A stretch of 64,000 nt of DNA from Haliotis asinina. Taxonomy: Eukaryota; Mollusca; Gastropoda; Lepetellida; Haliotidae. The notes below the pieces were generated by a model, which saw nothing but the letters and a program-made list of their open reading frames with translations, was not told the DNA's origin and did no database searches. The stretch is from NCBI RefSeq assembly GCF_037392515.1, contig NC_090292.1, forward strand, positions 46,675,747 to 46,739,746. Reading direction: 5' to 3'. The translations under genes and the position numbers were made by a program. Shown here one piece after another: positions 25,483 to 37,815 of this stretch (position 1 is its first letter; every line of letters begins with the position of its first letter).

Positions 25483-25665
25483 TATAAACAAGAATATAAT
25501 CAATTAAAACAATTAGCAATTATAAATCCTTGTTTACGGTGGCACAGTGGCTTGTGCCACTGTCTTTGGATCCAGAACAATATCTTCTAGATTACCAGAC
25601 AACAGTTCTATTTTTAAAGCTGAAGCTAACAAGAGTATTAACTGCTCTTAAATATATTCAAAGAC

Positions 25666-26314
25666 ATGCTTGACTGTGTTGAATATTCCATCACAAGGGA
25701 TAACTATTTTAAATCAAGAACTATGAAGGATCTTTTTAGTAATGCTAGTTGTCATTTAATCATTGCGTTTTTCAAAGAATTAGACTTGTAAATATTTTAT
25801 GACTGGAAGTTAAATTAGCAGATAACACTGTTAGTGGCTGTATCCTCGAAGAGGGTTGAAGTACCATAAAATTATTGTCCTGAGAGGGTACGTAAGTCCC
25901 AAAACATTTGGAATCAGATTTAATCTTCCACTTTTTCAGCTGTATAATATGTGTCATTGTAATTTGTGGCTAATCTTGCATACAGTCGCCAGCAGCTGAG
26001 AGATGGTGTAAATCCAGCTAGGGACCATGCAGGTAGCAGAGGTACTGGAAGTCCCCATGGCCCCTACTATGGTGATCTACCCTCTGTTGTTGGCGATCTA
26101 TGACCTGTGTTTATATTGTACTGTCCAAATAGTGATACTATTTTTAGCTTCCACGCTAGTTTTAATACTAACTGTGATAGTCTAGTGGTTGTACTGTCCT
26201 TCGTCGACAGGTTCTTCATAACATGCATATATATTCTTTTTGTCACGTATGTTCTCGTCATGATATGGCTGCAATATTGCCGATGTGACGTTAAATATTA
26301 ACTCACTCACTCAC
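25666..26314 (+). mobile_element. 5'-truncated LINE inserted in LINE copy E
   Basis: It begins at TGCTTGACTGTGTTGAATAT, the end of ORF2, and runs through a complete 3' UTR to GTTAAATATTAACTCACTCA. The host LINE resumes with the ACAGCCACTTTTAATAAA block. A typical short reverse-transcription product. Confidence 0.8.
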
Positions 26315-27437
26315 TTGTAAACAGCCACTTTTAATAAATGTTATTGAATTGTATCATGATCTTGCTACAGGCCAGTACGACATCATCTTTTGTTGGTTAC
26401 CCAGTCACTTTGGAATATCTGGTAACACAATGACCGATCTTGCGGAACTCAACAAATCTGTGACACCACGTCTTACGCCATACTCTGATTAGAAAGCTAG
26501 CATTAGAACGCACATCAGTGATCTAATGAGGAAGAGGTGGGACACCCAAGTAGGTATAAAGAAATTACTTGAAATAAAACCGTATATTGGTTACACCTAC
26601 TTGGGTTGTCAGTCCAGATTTGAAGAGGTTATCTTACGACGATGTCCATACAAGACTGGCCATACAAGATATACTGCATACCTGTGAAAAGGTGAGGATC
26701 CTCCATTTTGTATCCCTTGTGATGAGAGATTCACGGTCAAGCATATTTTGCTCGACTGTGTTGAATTCTCCATCCAAAGGGATAGATATTTCAATGTCAA
26801 AACTGTTAATGATCTTTTTACCAACGTTAGTTCTCTTTTAATTATTAGGTTTTTAAAAGAAATAAATTTTTTGGTTGAATTGTGAGTAATATGTTCTGTA
26901 AATAGATATATTTTCATATTTGTTAGTTTGGATTAGTAACTTGAATTGTTAGTGGCTGTACCCTGAAAGGGGGTTGAAGTATTGTAAAATAATTGTCCTC
27001 CTGACAGGGTATGTAAGTCCCAAAACGTTCAAAGTCAATATAAACTTATTAGGATTTTTAAGCATAGTATTTTTGTTCTTCTAATTTTGGCTAAAATTTC
27101 GTACAATCACCAGCGGTTGAGGGGATGATGTAAATCCAACTAGGTTCCATGCAGGAAGCAAAGGTACTGTAAGTCCACATGGTCCCTAGTGTGGTGATCT
27201 ACCTTCAGTTGTTGGCGATCTATAGCCTGTTTTTATATTGTGTCGTCCATATAATGATATCAGTGTTAACTTTCCACGCTAGTTTTAATGCTAATTGTGA
27301 TATTCTAGTTGTTTGACTGTCCTTCGTTGACAGATGTTACAATATATATATATATTCCTTTTCATTGTTAAATATTCTCGTCTCAATATGGGTGAAATAT
27401 TGCTGATGTGACGTAAAATATTAACTCACTCACTCGC

Positions 27438-28057
27438 AAGTTTGGGGTTCGAACGCGGGTGTCAGCGTAACATGCGAGCGGGTATCTTAGAACATCTTTC
27501 TACTGTAAGATCTGCAAAACTACCTCATACACAACATGTACAAAAGTGTAGGTGACTTCAGTGAATCCTACCATAATCGGATGGAAGAAAGAAGAGAAGA
27601 TCTGGCTTTCCACTGACATCTGTCCCTGTTCGCCTGACCCTGTGCTGGTTCCATTCAGTGGCGGTCTTCAGTTCAGTCTGTATCAGCCGAGTGAAACAGA
27701 ATCTCAAACACTCCCTGTTCAACAAGATGTTGCACTTTTGAAAGAAAATGTTTACCTAAGAACTCACGTGTTAAGAGTATAAATATAAAAATCCGCTTCC
27801 ACAGTGTAAATTAGCTACATAAGTATGTATAACGGGTTTTATGTTCATATCTTCATAAATGCAAACCGTGTTCTTATGATAACAATGACAGGCATCTGTT
27901 ATAATCAACAAGAAACACACGTTAGAGAACGATACGCTATCAGTGACACCAGTCAGGAAAATAGTTGCGTGCTACCTTTCTTAGGTTTATGTAAACAAAG
28001 GCAAAACACACTCCTTGATTAGCCATTTAAATTAATATGAACCATGAGCAGTTCTAT
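27438..28057. other. Gene-free stretch
   Basis: An open plus-strand frame at 27,552-27,782 has no recognisable domain, and I do not call it. GGGGTTCGAACGC at 27,445-27,457 looks like a B box, suggesting a worn tRNA-derived fragment directly after the LINE tail. Confidence 0.4.
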
Positions 28058-28169
28058 ATCGTGTCGCCATATCGCAATGTCGCTACATCGTGTCGCCATA
28101 TCGCAATGTCGCTACATCGTGTTGCCATATCGCAATGTCGCTACATCGTGTTGCCATATCGCAATGTCG
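28058..28169. repeat. 29-bp tandem repeat
   Basis: Four direct units of 29 bp containing GCCATATCGCAATGTCGCTA. Units differ by a C/T change. There are no spacers, so it is a minisatellite and not a CRISPR array. Confidence 0.93.
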
Positions 28170-29066
28170 TGTCGTACTATGCCTTTGTCGCGATGTCGCC
28201 CAGATTTTGCAGGATGATAAAGCAATGGCCCGAATCAGCCACCACAGGGTAGGTGTGTACAGCTGCTGCACTTATTAAAAGTATGATGGTTGAAATATCC
28301 ATTACATATAGGTGTCGTCAGTCGTTTCATCTAACTTAACAAACAGAACTTAATGACAGGCAGCACGCGGCGTTGGCAGGTGGGCTATGCTTTGAGTTGA
28401 GGACTGAGGAGGTAAAAGCATCATCACACTTCCAGTGGATGGCAAAGTAAACATAAGTGCTCTGAGTGAAACCGACACGTCCTTCCTAAACAAGCTGTTA
28501 TGCAATGGTGGAGTGAGTGAGTGAGTGAGTTAACATTTAACGTCACATCGGCAATATTTCAGCCATATCGTGACGAGAACATTTAATTCTGAAATGAAAT
28601 ATACGTATAACATAAAAACCTGTCAACGAAGGACAGTAAAAACACTAGAACATCACAGATATGAATATAAAACCAGCATGAAAAACTAAAACATTGTAAT
28701 CAACGAAGACAATACATGATAAAACACGAGCTATAGATCGCCAACAACCGAAAGGAGATCACCATACTAGGGACCATGGGGACTTACATTACCTTTGCTA
28801 CCCGCATGGACCCAAGCTTGATTTACACCATCCCTTCAGCTGCTGGCTGAATATACGAAATGCCAGCCAAATATAAAATGACAAGAATGCTACGATTAAA
28901 AACCTGGTAGAATTAAATCCACTATCAATGCTTTGGGACTTAATTTTACACTACTTCAACCCCCTTTGAGGGTACAGCCACTAACAATACAAGCCACCAA
29001 TCCAAGCTACCAATATTTAAAATACATCTATTTACAAAACATAGTACTCAAAATTCAACCAAAAAA

Positions 29067-32000
29067 TCAATTTCCTTTAAAAAAACCAATAACTAAATGT
29101 GAAGCAACAGTGGTAAAAAGATCCTTGATGGTTCTGAAATTGAAATATCTATCCCTTGTGATGGAGAATTCAACACAGTCAAGCAGGATATGCTTGACCG
29201 TGACGCTCTCATCACAAGGGATACAAAACGGAGGATCCTCACCTTTTAACAGGTAGTTATGGGTAAATCTTGTATGGCCAATACGACATCGTCGGAGTAT
29301 GACCTCTTCAAATCTAGACTGACAACCCGAGTGGGTATAACCAATGTAAGGTTTTATCTCATGTAATGTATTTATACCCACTTGACTGTCCCACTTCCTC
29401 TGCATCAGATCACGGATATAAGATCTAATGGTGGCTTTGTAATGACTGTAAGGAATAAGAAGTGGTGTCACAGATTTGTTGAGTGCTGCTTTAGAAGCGA
29501 GGTCAGCCAATGTGTTCCCAGAGATTCCTGCATGGCTGGGTGACCAACAAAAGACGATGTCGCACTGGCCAGTAGCAAGATTATTATACAATTCAATAAT
29601 TTCAATTAAAAATGGATGTTTACAAGAAATATTTTTGATCGCCTGAAGGCAAGAAAGAGAGTCTGAATAGATTATATATTGTTTACGTTTAGGGTGTCTT
29701 TGAATATTTTTGAGAGTTGTTAATATGGCGTTGACTTCAGCTGTAAAAATAGAACTATTATCTGGTAATCTAGAAGATATAGTTCTGGATCCAATGACAG
29801 TGGCACAGGCCACTGCGCCACCGTCCTTGGACCCATCTGTAAATAAAGATTTATAATTGCTGTATTTATGCTTCATTTGATTATATTCCTGTTTATATTG
29901 TAATTCATTAGTTTCTGATTTTTTAAATGATGTTAATGTTAGGTCCACTTGGGGCCTAACCATCTGCCAAGGGGGAGAAGAAAGAAGACGAGAGGGAGCT
30001 ATGCTTTCCAGTTGAATGCCGACTGAAGAAAGAAATGGCTTAATTCTATGCCCTAGAGGTGGAACCAGAGAAGATTTCTCGTTGTATAAATCTTCATAAA
30101 GGGGATTAAAGACACAATCAAATGCAGGGTTAGATTCATTAGAGTACAATTTAGTAATGTACTGCAAAGCTAATTGTATACGGCGCTGCTGAAGAGATGG
30201 TTCATCAGCCTCAACGTAGAGACTGTCAACAGGTGATGTTCTAAAAGACCCAAGACAAAGTCTTAGACCTTGGTGATGGACAGAATCAAGAAGTATCAGG
30301 TTGCTTTTGCAAGCACCACCATATAAGATGGAGCCATAATCGAGTTTTGAACGGACAAGTGATCGGTATAAATGTAGGAGAGTTGCTTGATCCCCTCCCC
30401 ATTTTGAGTTGGATACCACTTTTAGTAAATCGAGTGCCTTCAAGCATTTTGTTTTTAGTGATTTGATATGCGGCAAAAAGGTTAAGTGGGAATCGAAAAT
30501 TAGACCCAAGAACTTGGCCTCCTTTACAACTTTGATGGGAGAACCATTTAAAAATAGTTCTGGGTCCTTATGCGGCTTATATTTTCTACACAAGTGTATA
30601 CAATTAGTTTTTGATTTAGAAAATTTAAAGCCGTTTTCAAGACACCACTTATTTATTTTGTTTAAACACAACTGCAATTGTCTTTCAATAGTATGCATAT
30701 TTTTACCTCGACAAGAAATATTAAAATCATCCACAAAAAGTGATCCATCGATTGAATCATGTAAAACCTTGGATAAACTGTTTATCTTGATACTAAAAAG
30801 TGTTACAGACAAAATACTGCCCTGTGGGACACCCTGATCCTGATTGTAATGATCAGACAGGGTTGAGCCCACTCGGACTTGAAATTGCCTGTCTATTAAA
30901 AACTGTGATATGAAAAGAGGTAAACGACCCCTTAAACCGAAGTCATGTAAATCCTTCAAAATGCCATGCTTCCAGGTGGTATCGTAGGCCTTCTCGAGAT
31001 CAAAGAAAATCGATACTGCATGTTGTTTATTTACTAGAGCATTTTTAACAAAGGATTCTAGGCGTACCAGATGATCAATGCTACTACGATTTTTCCGGAA
31101 ACCACATTGAATATTTGTGATAAGGTTATTGTTTCAAGATGCCAAACTAATCTATTATTCACCATTCGTTCCATGGTTTTACAGACACAGCTAGTGAGAG
31201 ATATTGGTCTGTAATTCGACGGATCTGTATGATCCCGGCCAGGCTTTGGTATTGGGACCACAATGGCATTACGCCAGGAAGGTGGGAAATTCCCTGATGT
31301 CCATATTGAATCAAAAATGTTTAGCAACGTTTCCAGACACAATTCGGGCAAATGTTTCAGGAGCTGATAGTGGATATCATCAGCCCCTGTTGCTGTATCA
31401 TGCGCTTGCTCAAGGGCGGTATGTAGCTCATGTATTGAGAATAATTCATTATAATCCTCACCATTGTCTGAGTTAAAATTTAATCTTTTCTTCTCCTGTT
31501 GTTTCTGAAACTTTTGAAACTCAGGGACATAATTGGAAGAGGATGAATACTTGGCGAGAGTTTCACCAAGTCTATTTGCAATATCAGTTTTGTTAGTTAA
31601 TAAATTATCACCATCCTTTAGGTGATGAACAGTAGATTTCGAACCTTTGCCCTTTATTCTTTGGATCATGTTCCACACCTTTGTCATTGGCGTGCGTGAA
31701 TTTATTTTACTAACGTAATTTCTCCACGACTGACGCTTATTTTGTGTGAATGCCCGTCTAGCTTTGGCATTTAAAATTTTTACTTTATCTAGATTATGCA
31801 CAGTGGGGTGTCGGCGAAAATACTTTTCAGCTTTCCTTCTACACTTTCTTGCCTGTTTACATTCATTATTGAGCCACGGTTTACGAATGTGAGGAACTGC
31901 AGAGGACTTAGGAACAGACTGGTCAGCAATTTCATTTAACTGAGCAGAAAACAACTCTATCGGGTCTGATATATTGATAAAATTTTCTGGTATTAATTTT

Positions 32001-32737
32001 TCCATACACAATGTTTCATATAAAGACCAATTGGCCTCATTAAAATTCCACCGTGATAAAGGTGGGTCATCGTCAGGTTTGATAGCTTTTAGGACAGTTG
32101 GGAAGTGGTCAATTCCGCAAAGGTCATTATGAACAGACCAGTCAAATTCGTTGTACACGTTTGAATCAGCAAGGGACAGATCAAGTGCAGAATACGATCC
32201 TGTACCAGGATGTAAATAAGTGTTTGATTCGTCCTTAAAAACACATAAGCTATTTTCAGATAGAAAATCCTCAATAACCTTGCCTTTATTGCTTGTACTT
32301 GTACTTCCCCACAGAGGGTTGTGCGCATTCAAATCGCCCATGATAATACAGGGCTTTGGTAACTGATCATATAGATTCTGGAGATCAGTTTGTCGAAGAG
32401 CAAACGAGGGTGGAATGTACAAAGAGCATAGAGTGACCGCAATGTGCAAGCTGAGGCGAATAGCTACGGCTTGGAGATTTGTATTCAGGTGAACATCGCT
32501 ATGAATGATATTCTGTCTAACTAATATAGTTGAACCTCCAGTCGCTTTATCCCCAGGAGGAGAAAATGAATGATAAGAACAATACTGCCTTAAATCAAAT
32601 GCATCGGTGTGTTTGAGATACGTCTCTTGGAGACATAGTGCTGACGGTTTAAAGTCTTGAACCCGCAACTGTACTTCATTTAAGTTATGTTTAAGTCCTC
32701 TGCAATTCCATTGTAATAGATTAGATGAATAACCCAT
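29067..32737 (-). pseudogene. LINE copy C ORF2, one frameshift
   Basis: The frame starts with ATG at 32,737 (MGYSSNLLQWNCRGLKHNL), the only good copy with an ATG at the endonuclease start. The endonuclease (CLQETYLKHTD, MGDLNAHNPLWG), the RT finger and palm start (PIPKPGRDHTDP) and the linker are open to about 31,130. There one base is missing next to the CGFRKNRS block and the frame moves. The following frame runs open to 29,067 with GVPQGSIL, FVDDFNIS, RNase H (FTDGSKDGG, YSDSLSCLQ, NTLADLASK) and the Cys/His patch. Apart from that one shift it looks whole, about 1,220 residues. Confidence 0.9.
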
Positions 32738-32751
32738 TGTGGTTTAAATAT

Positions 32752-34080
32752 CTAAGGAGCAGTAACAGGAGATACTGCTCTCCCTTTCTTTTTCGGTGAG
32801 TGACCACTTGGATGGCCTCCAGCGCTCACACGGGTGGATACTTCAGTATCCATATCTTCAAGCAATCCGTATTTATTGTGAAGTAGCACAGTGTCTTTTA
32901 GTGCCTTCGGCAATCTATCTGACTGACTCTGCTTTTTCTTAATATCTACTTTGGCACACTTTGACATTTTGATTTGATGGGATTCTGTTTGTGTATATGA
33001 TGTTGTTCCTTTTGGTTTTAACGATGGCTGTTTTGAATCTGAGGCTGAATCAGTACTGTTTCGGAAAGGGATGTTGGATGGTCCGATGTGACCCAAGTTA
33101 AATCAGTTTGACACGGAACAGACGCGGTCACCTTTTTGGCTGCTGAAGCATAAGATCTCGGTTCAGCATTTTCAGGTATAAGTAGTCGTGCTTGTTGTCT
33201 GGCTTCAGAGTAACTGATTCGTTTCTCATATTTCAGTTTCTGCACACTGGCTTCATATTTCCACATGAGACAGTCTTTTGATGATGCCATGTGATCGCCT
33301 TTGCAATGTAAGCACTTAATGGTGTTAGTGCACATCTTCCCATCATGATCAGATTCTCCACATCTGAAACAAGTCAGTTTATTCTTACAAGAATTTTGCC
33401 CATGACCAAACTTCTGGCAATTGAAACAACGTGTAGGGCGTGGAATAAAAAGATCCACAGGCATAGAGAAACATCCAACCTTAATAGAACTTGGCAGCAC
33501 TGGCGTGTCAAAAGTCAAAAGGTATGTATTTGACGGGAAAACACGGTCATCTTTACGATAAGTAAACCGCTTTGCATCAATGACACCTTGACTTCTAAGC
33601 TCTGATACGATTCCTTCTATAGATTCATCAGCAAGGCTTCGGTCTCTATCACGGATAGGACCCTTAGAGAAATTAAGGGTTTTATGTGCAGAACAGGTAA
33701 TTGGAATGTCTGCTAATTTGGTTGAAGTCATAAGATTAATAGCTTGTGATTTCCTGGCACATTCAACCAAAAGACCTCCAGAGCGTAATTTTGTAACATC
33801 TTTCAAGACACCATCTTTACCTTGTAGACCCTTTTCCAAAAGGAATGGTGAGTAGGAAGAAAGGGCACGCTCACCCTTTGCTTCAAGCACAAGAAAGCGT
33901 GGCCAAGTATCCCTTTCAGAATACAATAATTTGGTAACGATTTCATCTTCATCAGAATCAAGTTCAGAATCGGATTCTGAAAGTTGACGTTTTGGTTCAG
34001 CAAACCTGTTCCCTGCCCGCCATGGAGCGCCAACAAGGGCGATGTCATACGTAAGCGGACTTCCAGCAAACTGACACTAA
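32752..34080 (-). pseudogene. LINE copy C ORF1, one frameshift
   Basis: An open stretch from about 34,080 encodes an acidic segment (SESDSELDSDEDEIV), then DTWPRFLVLEA, which aligns with the copy A start, and three zinc knuckles (CFNCQKFGHGQNSC, CFRCGESDHDGKMC, a third C-x2-C-x3-H form). The frame shifts near 33,050, and the last part ends with NKYGLLEDMD and a basic tail before 32,752. No ATG is visible in frame near the start, so the initiation site is unclear. It ends about 12 bases before the ORF2 ATG. Confidence 0.85.
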
Positions 34081-34542
34081 AGGGTTACAGGAATGGTATA
34101 CTCCAGTTAATCCAGAGGAATAACCAGATTGGCCCATGAGCTACCGCCTTCTGGCACAGGACTCTAGGCAGTATAATATCAGGAATAATTGTAATTTCAA
34201 AAAGCCAAGACCAAATCATATATTAGATCTGTGCAATAATAAATCACTATGCACAGGGCCTGGCATGACCAGCCGATTGGCAGAACCGGGCCCATTCTAC
34301 CACCCGTCTAGGCGAAGTTAGGGCCAAAGTGGTGTGTTGGGCAAGAGGAACGCGGTTCCAGGAACCTATTGCCCTCAACCACCAGGATCCCCTCCTCCGC
34401 CGACACAGGGCCGCAACCCACGGCAAACGGGTTGGTGGACCAAATATCCCCCCGGGTCCACTACGGGGATGTCGGCGAGCTCTTTGCGTTACCCAGCACC
34501 CACCACGAGGAGGTGGCTCGCCACGGGTGCCCCCATGGTGGA

Positions 34543-35560
34543 GATAAATCCACCAAACAAACAAAAATAACCTCCAATTTTCTTACTAATATTAACACAC
34601 TGGTTCTTTCCTCCTTGCATATTCGTCCTAACAGACGTTTTACGATTATTTAATCAGAATCATATTTACAAAAATGCATATTTTACATACCTTGTTTACC
34701 CATTTTGTAACGATGGCAAATTGTTATCTTCTGAACCTTTGTATATGTGAATATCGGAAAATATGAGAGCATTCCAAAATTAAAGCATCAGTAACGAAGT
34801 GAATTCCTTAACCCCCTCGATGCTGAATTTTTTTAGGTACGTATCTTCAGCTATCACTGTGGTGTGAGGATGTCCCCTCCCTAATATGTCTTCTGTGATC
34901 CCTGTCTCTTTACTGCGCTATATAAGTCTTATTAGCATGGTACAGTGGCGCCTGAGGACGCTGGCAACAGCATTGTATGCCGCCCCCATCTGCACAATCC
35001 CAATCACTCTTTCGCTCTCTCTTCAGCTGTTAATGGTGGCATACGTCTCGTACTTGTGTATCATATCATGCATTCTAGGCTTTGTTTGCGTCATTTTACA
35101 CGTGAAATGGATTCAAACACTCTGAGAATATTGCTATGTGTTAACAGAAAACGGGAAAATGTTGCTAAAGAAGCAGTATTGTTAACAAGTGAAATTCTAA
35201 TGCTCCTAAACACTAGTTCACAATAGCAAAGACACGTTTTACTTCTTTTCATTTATGCAAGTCAGCAGAAACTGCTTTTGAAAGATTGAAATCATAGGAA
35301 TGATTCCTTAACAATTTTACACACTCTACAACAGTACTGCATGTTTTAGTAGTTGGAAAATGGTGACTTTAAGTGGTATATCTCTGTCTCTTAAAGCAGA
35401 ATTGTCCTTCAACTTTCTATTGGGCATAAAAATCAATGTCATTGGTTTATTTCAGCGTGGTCGAAAAAAGAGCAACTAAATTCTTGATAGTGTTTGAGTG
35501 GTTCCCCGAGTGATGTTCTGAACCTGAGGAAATCTAGACTTGACTCATTAAATTTAGAAC
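34543..35560. other. Gene-free stretch
   Basis: Overlapping plus-strand frames at 34,886-35,226 lack domains and similarity to other parts of the window. No repeat end, exon or RNA gene could be supported. Confidence 0.45.
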
Positions 35561-35565
35561 TTCAG

Positions 35566-36970
35566 CATTGCAGGAAGGGGTGGACAGTAAGGAGAAAAAT
35601 GTGGTTCATGGACTGTGAGACAGACTACATTGCAGGAAGGGATGGACAGTAAGGAGAAAAATGTGGTTCATGGACTGTGAGACAGACTACATTGCAGGAA
35701 GGGATGGACAGTAAGGAGAAAAATGTGGTTCGTGGACTGTGAGACGGACTACATTACAGGAAGGGATGGACAGTAAGGAGAAAAATGTGGTTCGTGGACT
35801 GTGAGACAGATTACATTGCAGGAAGGGATGGACAGTAAGGAGAGTAATGTGGTTCATGGACAGTGAGACAGACTACATTACAGGAAGGGTTGGACAGTAA
35901 GGAGAAAAATGCGGTTCGTGGACTGTGAGACAGATTACATTGCAGGAAGGGATGGACAGTAAGGAGAGTAATGTGGTTCGTGGACTGTGAGACGGACTAC
36001 ATTGCAGGAAGGGATGGACAGTACGGAGAAAAATGCGGTTCATGGACAGTGAGACGGACTACATTGCAGGAAGGGATGGACAGTAAGGAGACAAATGTGG
36101 TTCATGGACAGTGAGACAAAGTACATTGCAGGAAGGGATAGACAGTAGGGAGAATAATGTGGTTCATGGACTGTGAGACAGACTACATTGCAGGAAGGGA
36201 TGGACAGTAAGGAGAAAAATGCGGTTCGTGGACTGTGAGACGGACTACATTGCAGGAAGGGATGGACAGTAAAGAGACAAATGTGGTTCATGGACTGTGA
36301 CACAGACTACATTGCAGGAAGGGATGGACAGTAAGGAGAAAAATGCGGTTCGTGGACAGTGAGACGGACTACATTGCAGGAAGGGATGGACAGTAAAGAG
36401 ACAAATGTGGTTCATGGACAGTGAGACAGACTACATTGTAGGAAGGGATGAACAGTAAGGAGAAAAATGTAGTTCATGGACTGTGAGACAGACTACATTG
36501 CAGGAAGGGGTGGACAGTAAGGAGAAAAATGCGGTTCGTGGACAGTGAGACGGACTACATTGCAGGAAGGGATGGACAGTAAAGAGACAAATGTGGTTCA
36601 TGGACTGTGAGACAGACTACATTGCAGGAAGGGATGAACAGTAAGGAGAAAAATGTTGTTCATGGACTGTGAGACAGACTACATTGCAGGAAGGGGTGGA
36701 CAGTAAGGAGAAAAATGTGGTTCATGGACTGTGGGACGGACTACATTGTAGGAAGGGATGGACAGTAAGGAGAAAAATGTGGTTCATGGACAGTGAGAAA
36801 AACTAGATTGCAGGAAAGGGTGGACAGTAAGGAGAATAATGTGGTTCATGGACTGTGGGACGGACTACATTGTAGGAAGGGATGGACAGTAAGGAGAATA
36901 ATGCGTTTCGTGGACAGTGAGACAAACTACATTGCAGGAAGGGGTGGACAGTAAGGAAAAAATGTGGTTC
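35566..36970. repeat. 62-bp minisatellite, about 22 units
   Basis: Direct units of 62 bp with the core GCAGGAAGGGATGGACAGTA and then a GGTTC(A/G)TGGAC block. Variants such as ACTGTGAG against ACAGTGAG and TGTGGTT against TGCGGTT recur in interspersed order, which suggests repeat exchange within the array. Because 62 is not a multiple of three, the open frames in it are artefacts. Confidence 0.95.
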
Positions 36971-37104
36971 AGGTGCATTTAAACATTTAAGTTAAGTTTT
37001 CAGTTTTATCGGGTTTTTTGCTCGATATTTTATTCTGTTAGAGATGCTTATTCATCACTAAATAGTTTTAATCAAAGCTGAAATATAAACATCATTTTCA
37101 ACAG

Positions 37105-37505
37105 GTGAGCCAGCTGGCTTAGGCGCCAGAATAATGATCTAACAAGATTGAGGTGTCGGGCTCGAGCCCACTTGTGACTGGGTGAAAAACCTTGGAGTCT
37201 ACTTTGTGTGCAGACTCTTTCAGTGCTTTCACGACCACTTGTGTAAAGTGCACCTCAGGGAGTCCACGAATCCGTTGGTATAAGACAAGATGGTGGCCAC
37301 ATGAATATGTGCAAAGTCCTTGTTGCGGATACAGCAACATGCAGAAAACTTGGGCAAAGCACTGTGACTATGTGTCCCAGTCTAACCAGCTGTGAATGGG
37401 TACCTCGTAAGGATGGGGAAGCCACACTACCTCGGCGGGTCCAGTGTCTGCAAGAGTTGTATGTTCCCTGGGGAGTTAAGATTCACAGTGCTATGTGACG
37501 TTAAG
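37105..37505 (+). mobile_element. tRNA-headed SINE
   Basis: An A-box-like GCTGGCTTAGGCGCC at 37,114-37,128 and a B-box-like GGGCTCGAGCCC at 37,159-37,170 stand about 31 bases apart, as in a tRNA-derived head. A body of about 330 bases follows, including GGGTACCTCGTAAGGATGGG and a GGGAGTTAAGATTCACAGTG block. It differs from the ~270-bp SINE and has no ACTC tail. Confidence 0.55.
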
Positions 37506-37555
37506 TTTGACATCCAATCATTAAGGGAAAATACCAGTGCCTTCAGTGTGTACTT

Positions 37556-37815
37556 GTGAGTGAGTTTAGTTTTACGGCGCACTGAGCAATATTCCAGCCA
37601 TATGGCGGCGGTCTGTAAATAATCGAGGTTGGACCAACCAGTCCATTGATCCACATCATGAGTCTCGATCTGTGCAATTGGGAACTGATGACATGTGTCA
37701 ACCAAGTTAGCGAACCTGACCAACCGACACCGTGAGTGGCCTCTTACGACAAGCATGGTCGCATTTTATGGCAAGCATGGGTTGCTGAAGACCTATTCTA
37801 CCCGGATCTTCATGG
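37556..37815 (-). mobile_element. SINE copy, near full length
   Basis: The minus strand carries the ~270-bp SINE from the AGATCCGGGTAGAATAGG-like 5' end to the GTGCGCCGTAAAACTAAACT tail and a short ACTC run. No clear target duplication was found. Confidence 0.85.

Larger units (their letters stand above)
23855..27437 (+). mobile_element. LINE copy E, 5'-truncated, with two nested insertions
   Basis: ORF2 sequence starts in the region after RT (23,855), breaks at a TA for a Tc1 element (24,193-25,482), resumes with the RNase H start (25,485), is split by a younger 5'-truncated LINE (25,666-26,314), then continues through the SDS-to-ADLA part of RNase H, the Cys/His patch (26,690-26,770) and a 3' UTR ending in ACTC repeats at 27,437. 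About 80 bases of RNase H are missing at the second junction. Stops and frameshifts make it non-coding. Confidence 0.85.
28513..34534 (-). mobile_element. LINE copy C, full length with target-site duplication
   Basis: On the minus strand the element runs from GGGGCACCCGTGGCGAGCCA at 34,534 to the GTGAG-type (ACTC reverse complement) tail at 28,513. The 8-bp direct repeat ATGGTGGA flanks it at 28,505-28,512 and 34,535-34,542, so this copy defines both ends: about 6.0 kb. It contains a GC-rich 5' UTR, ORF1, ORF2 and a 3' UTR of about 550 bases. ORF1 and ORF2 each carry about one frameshift. It is clearly divergent from A and D in ORF1 (a different acidic N-terminus), so it belongs to a sister subfamily. 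Confidence 0.93.

Noticed and set aside
27552-27782. 76-residue open frame starting MTSVNPTIIGWKKEEK
   Set aside because: No domain, no splice context, no partner elsewhere in the window.
28058-28169. Possible CRISPR-like array
   Set aside because: The units are contiguous with no spacers, and the genome is eukaryotic.
34329-34653. Overlapping open frames on both strands in GC-rich sequence
   Set aside because: This is the LINE copy C 5' UTR and its flank; copy A has the same sequence with different frames, and no domain is present.
36040-36303. Open minus-strand frame with repeated MNHICL motifs
   Set aside because: It lies wholly inside the 62-bp minisatellite; the repetition comes from the array, and 62 is not a multiple of three.
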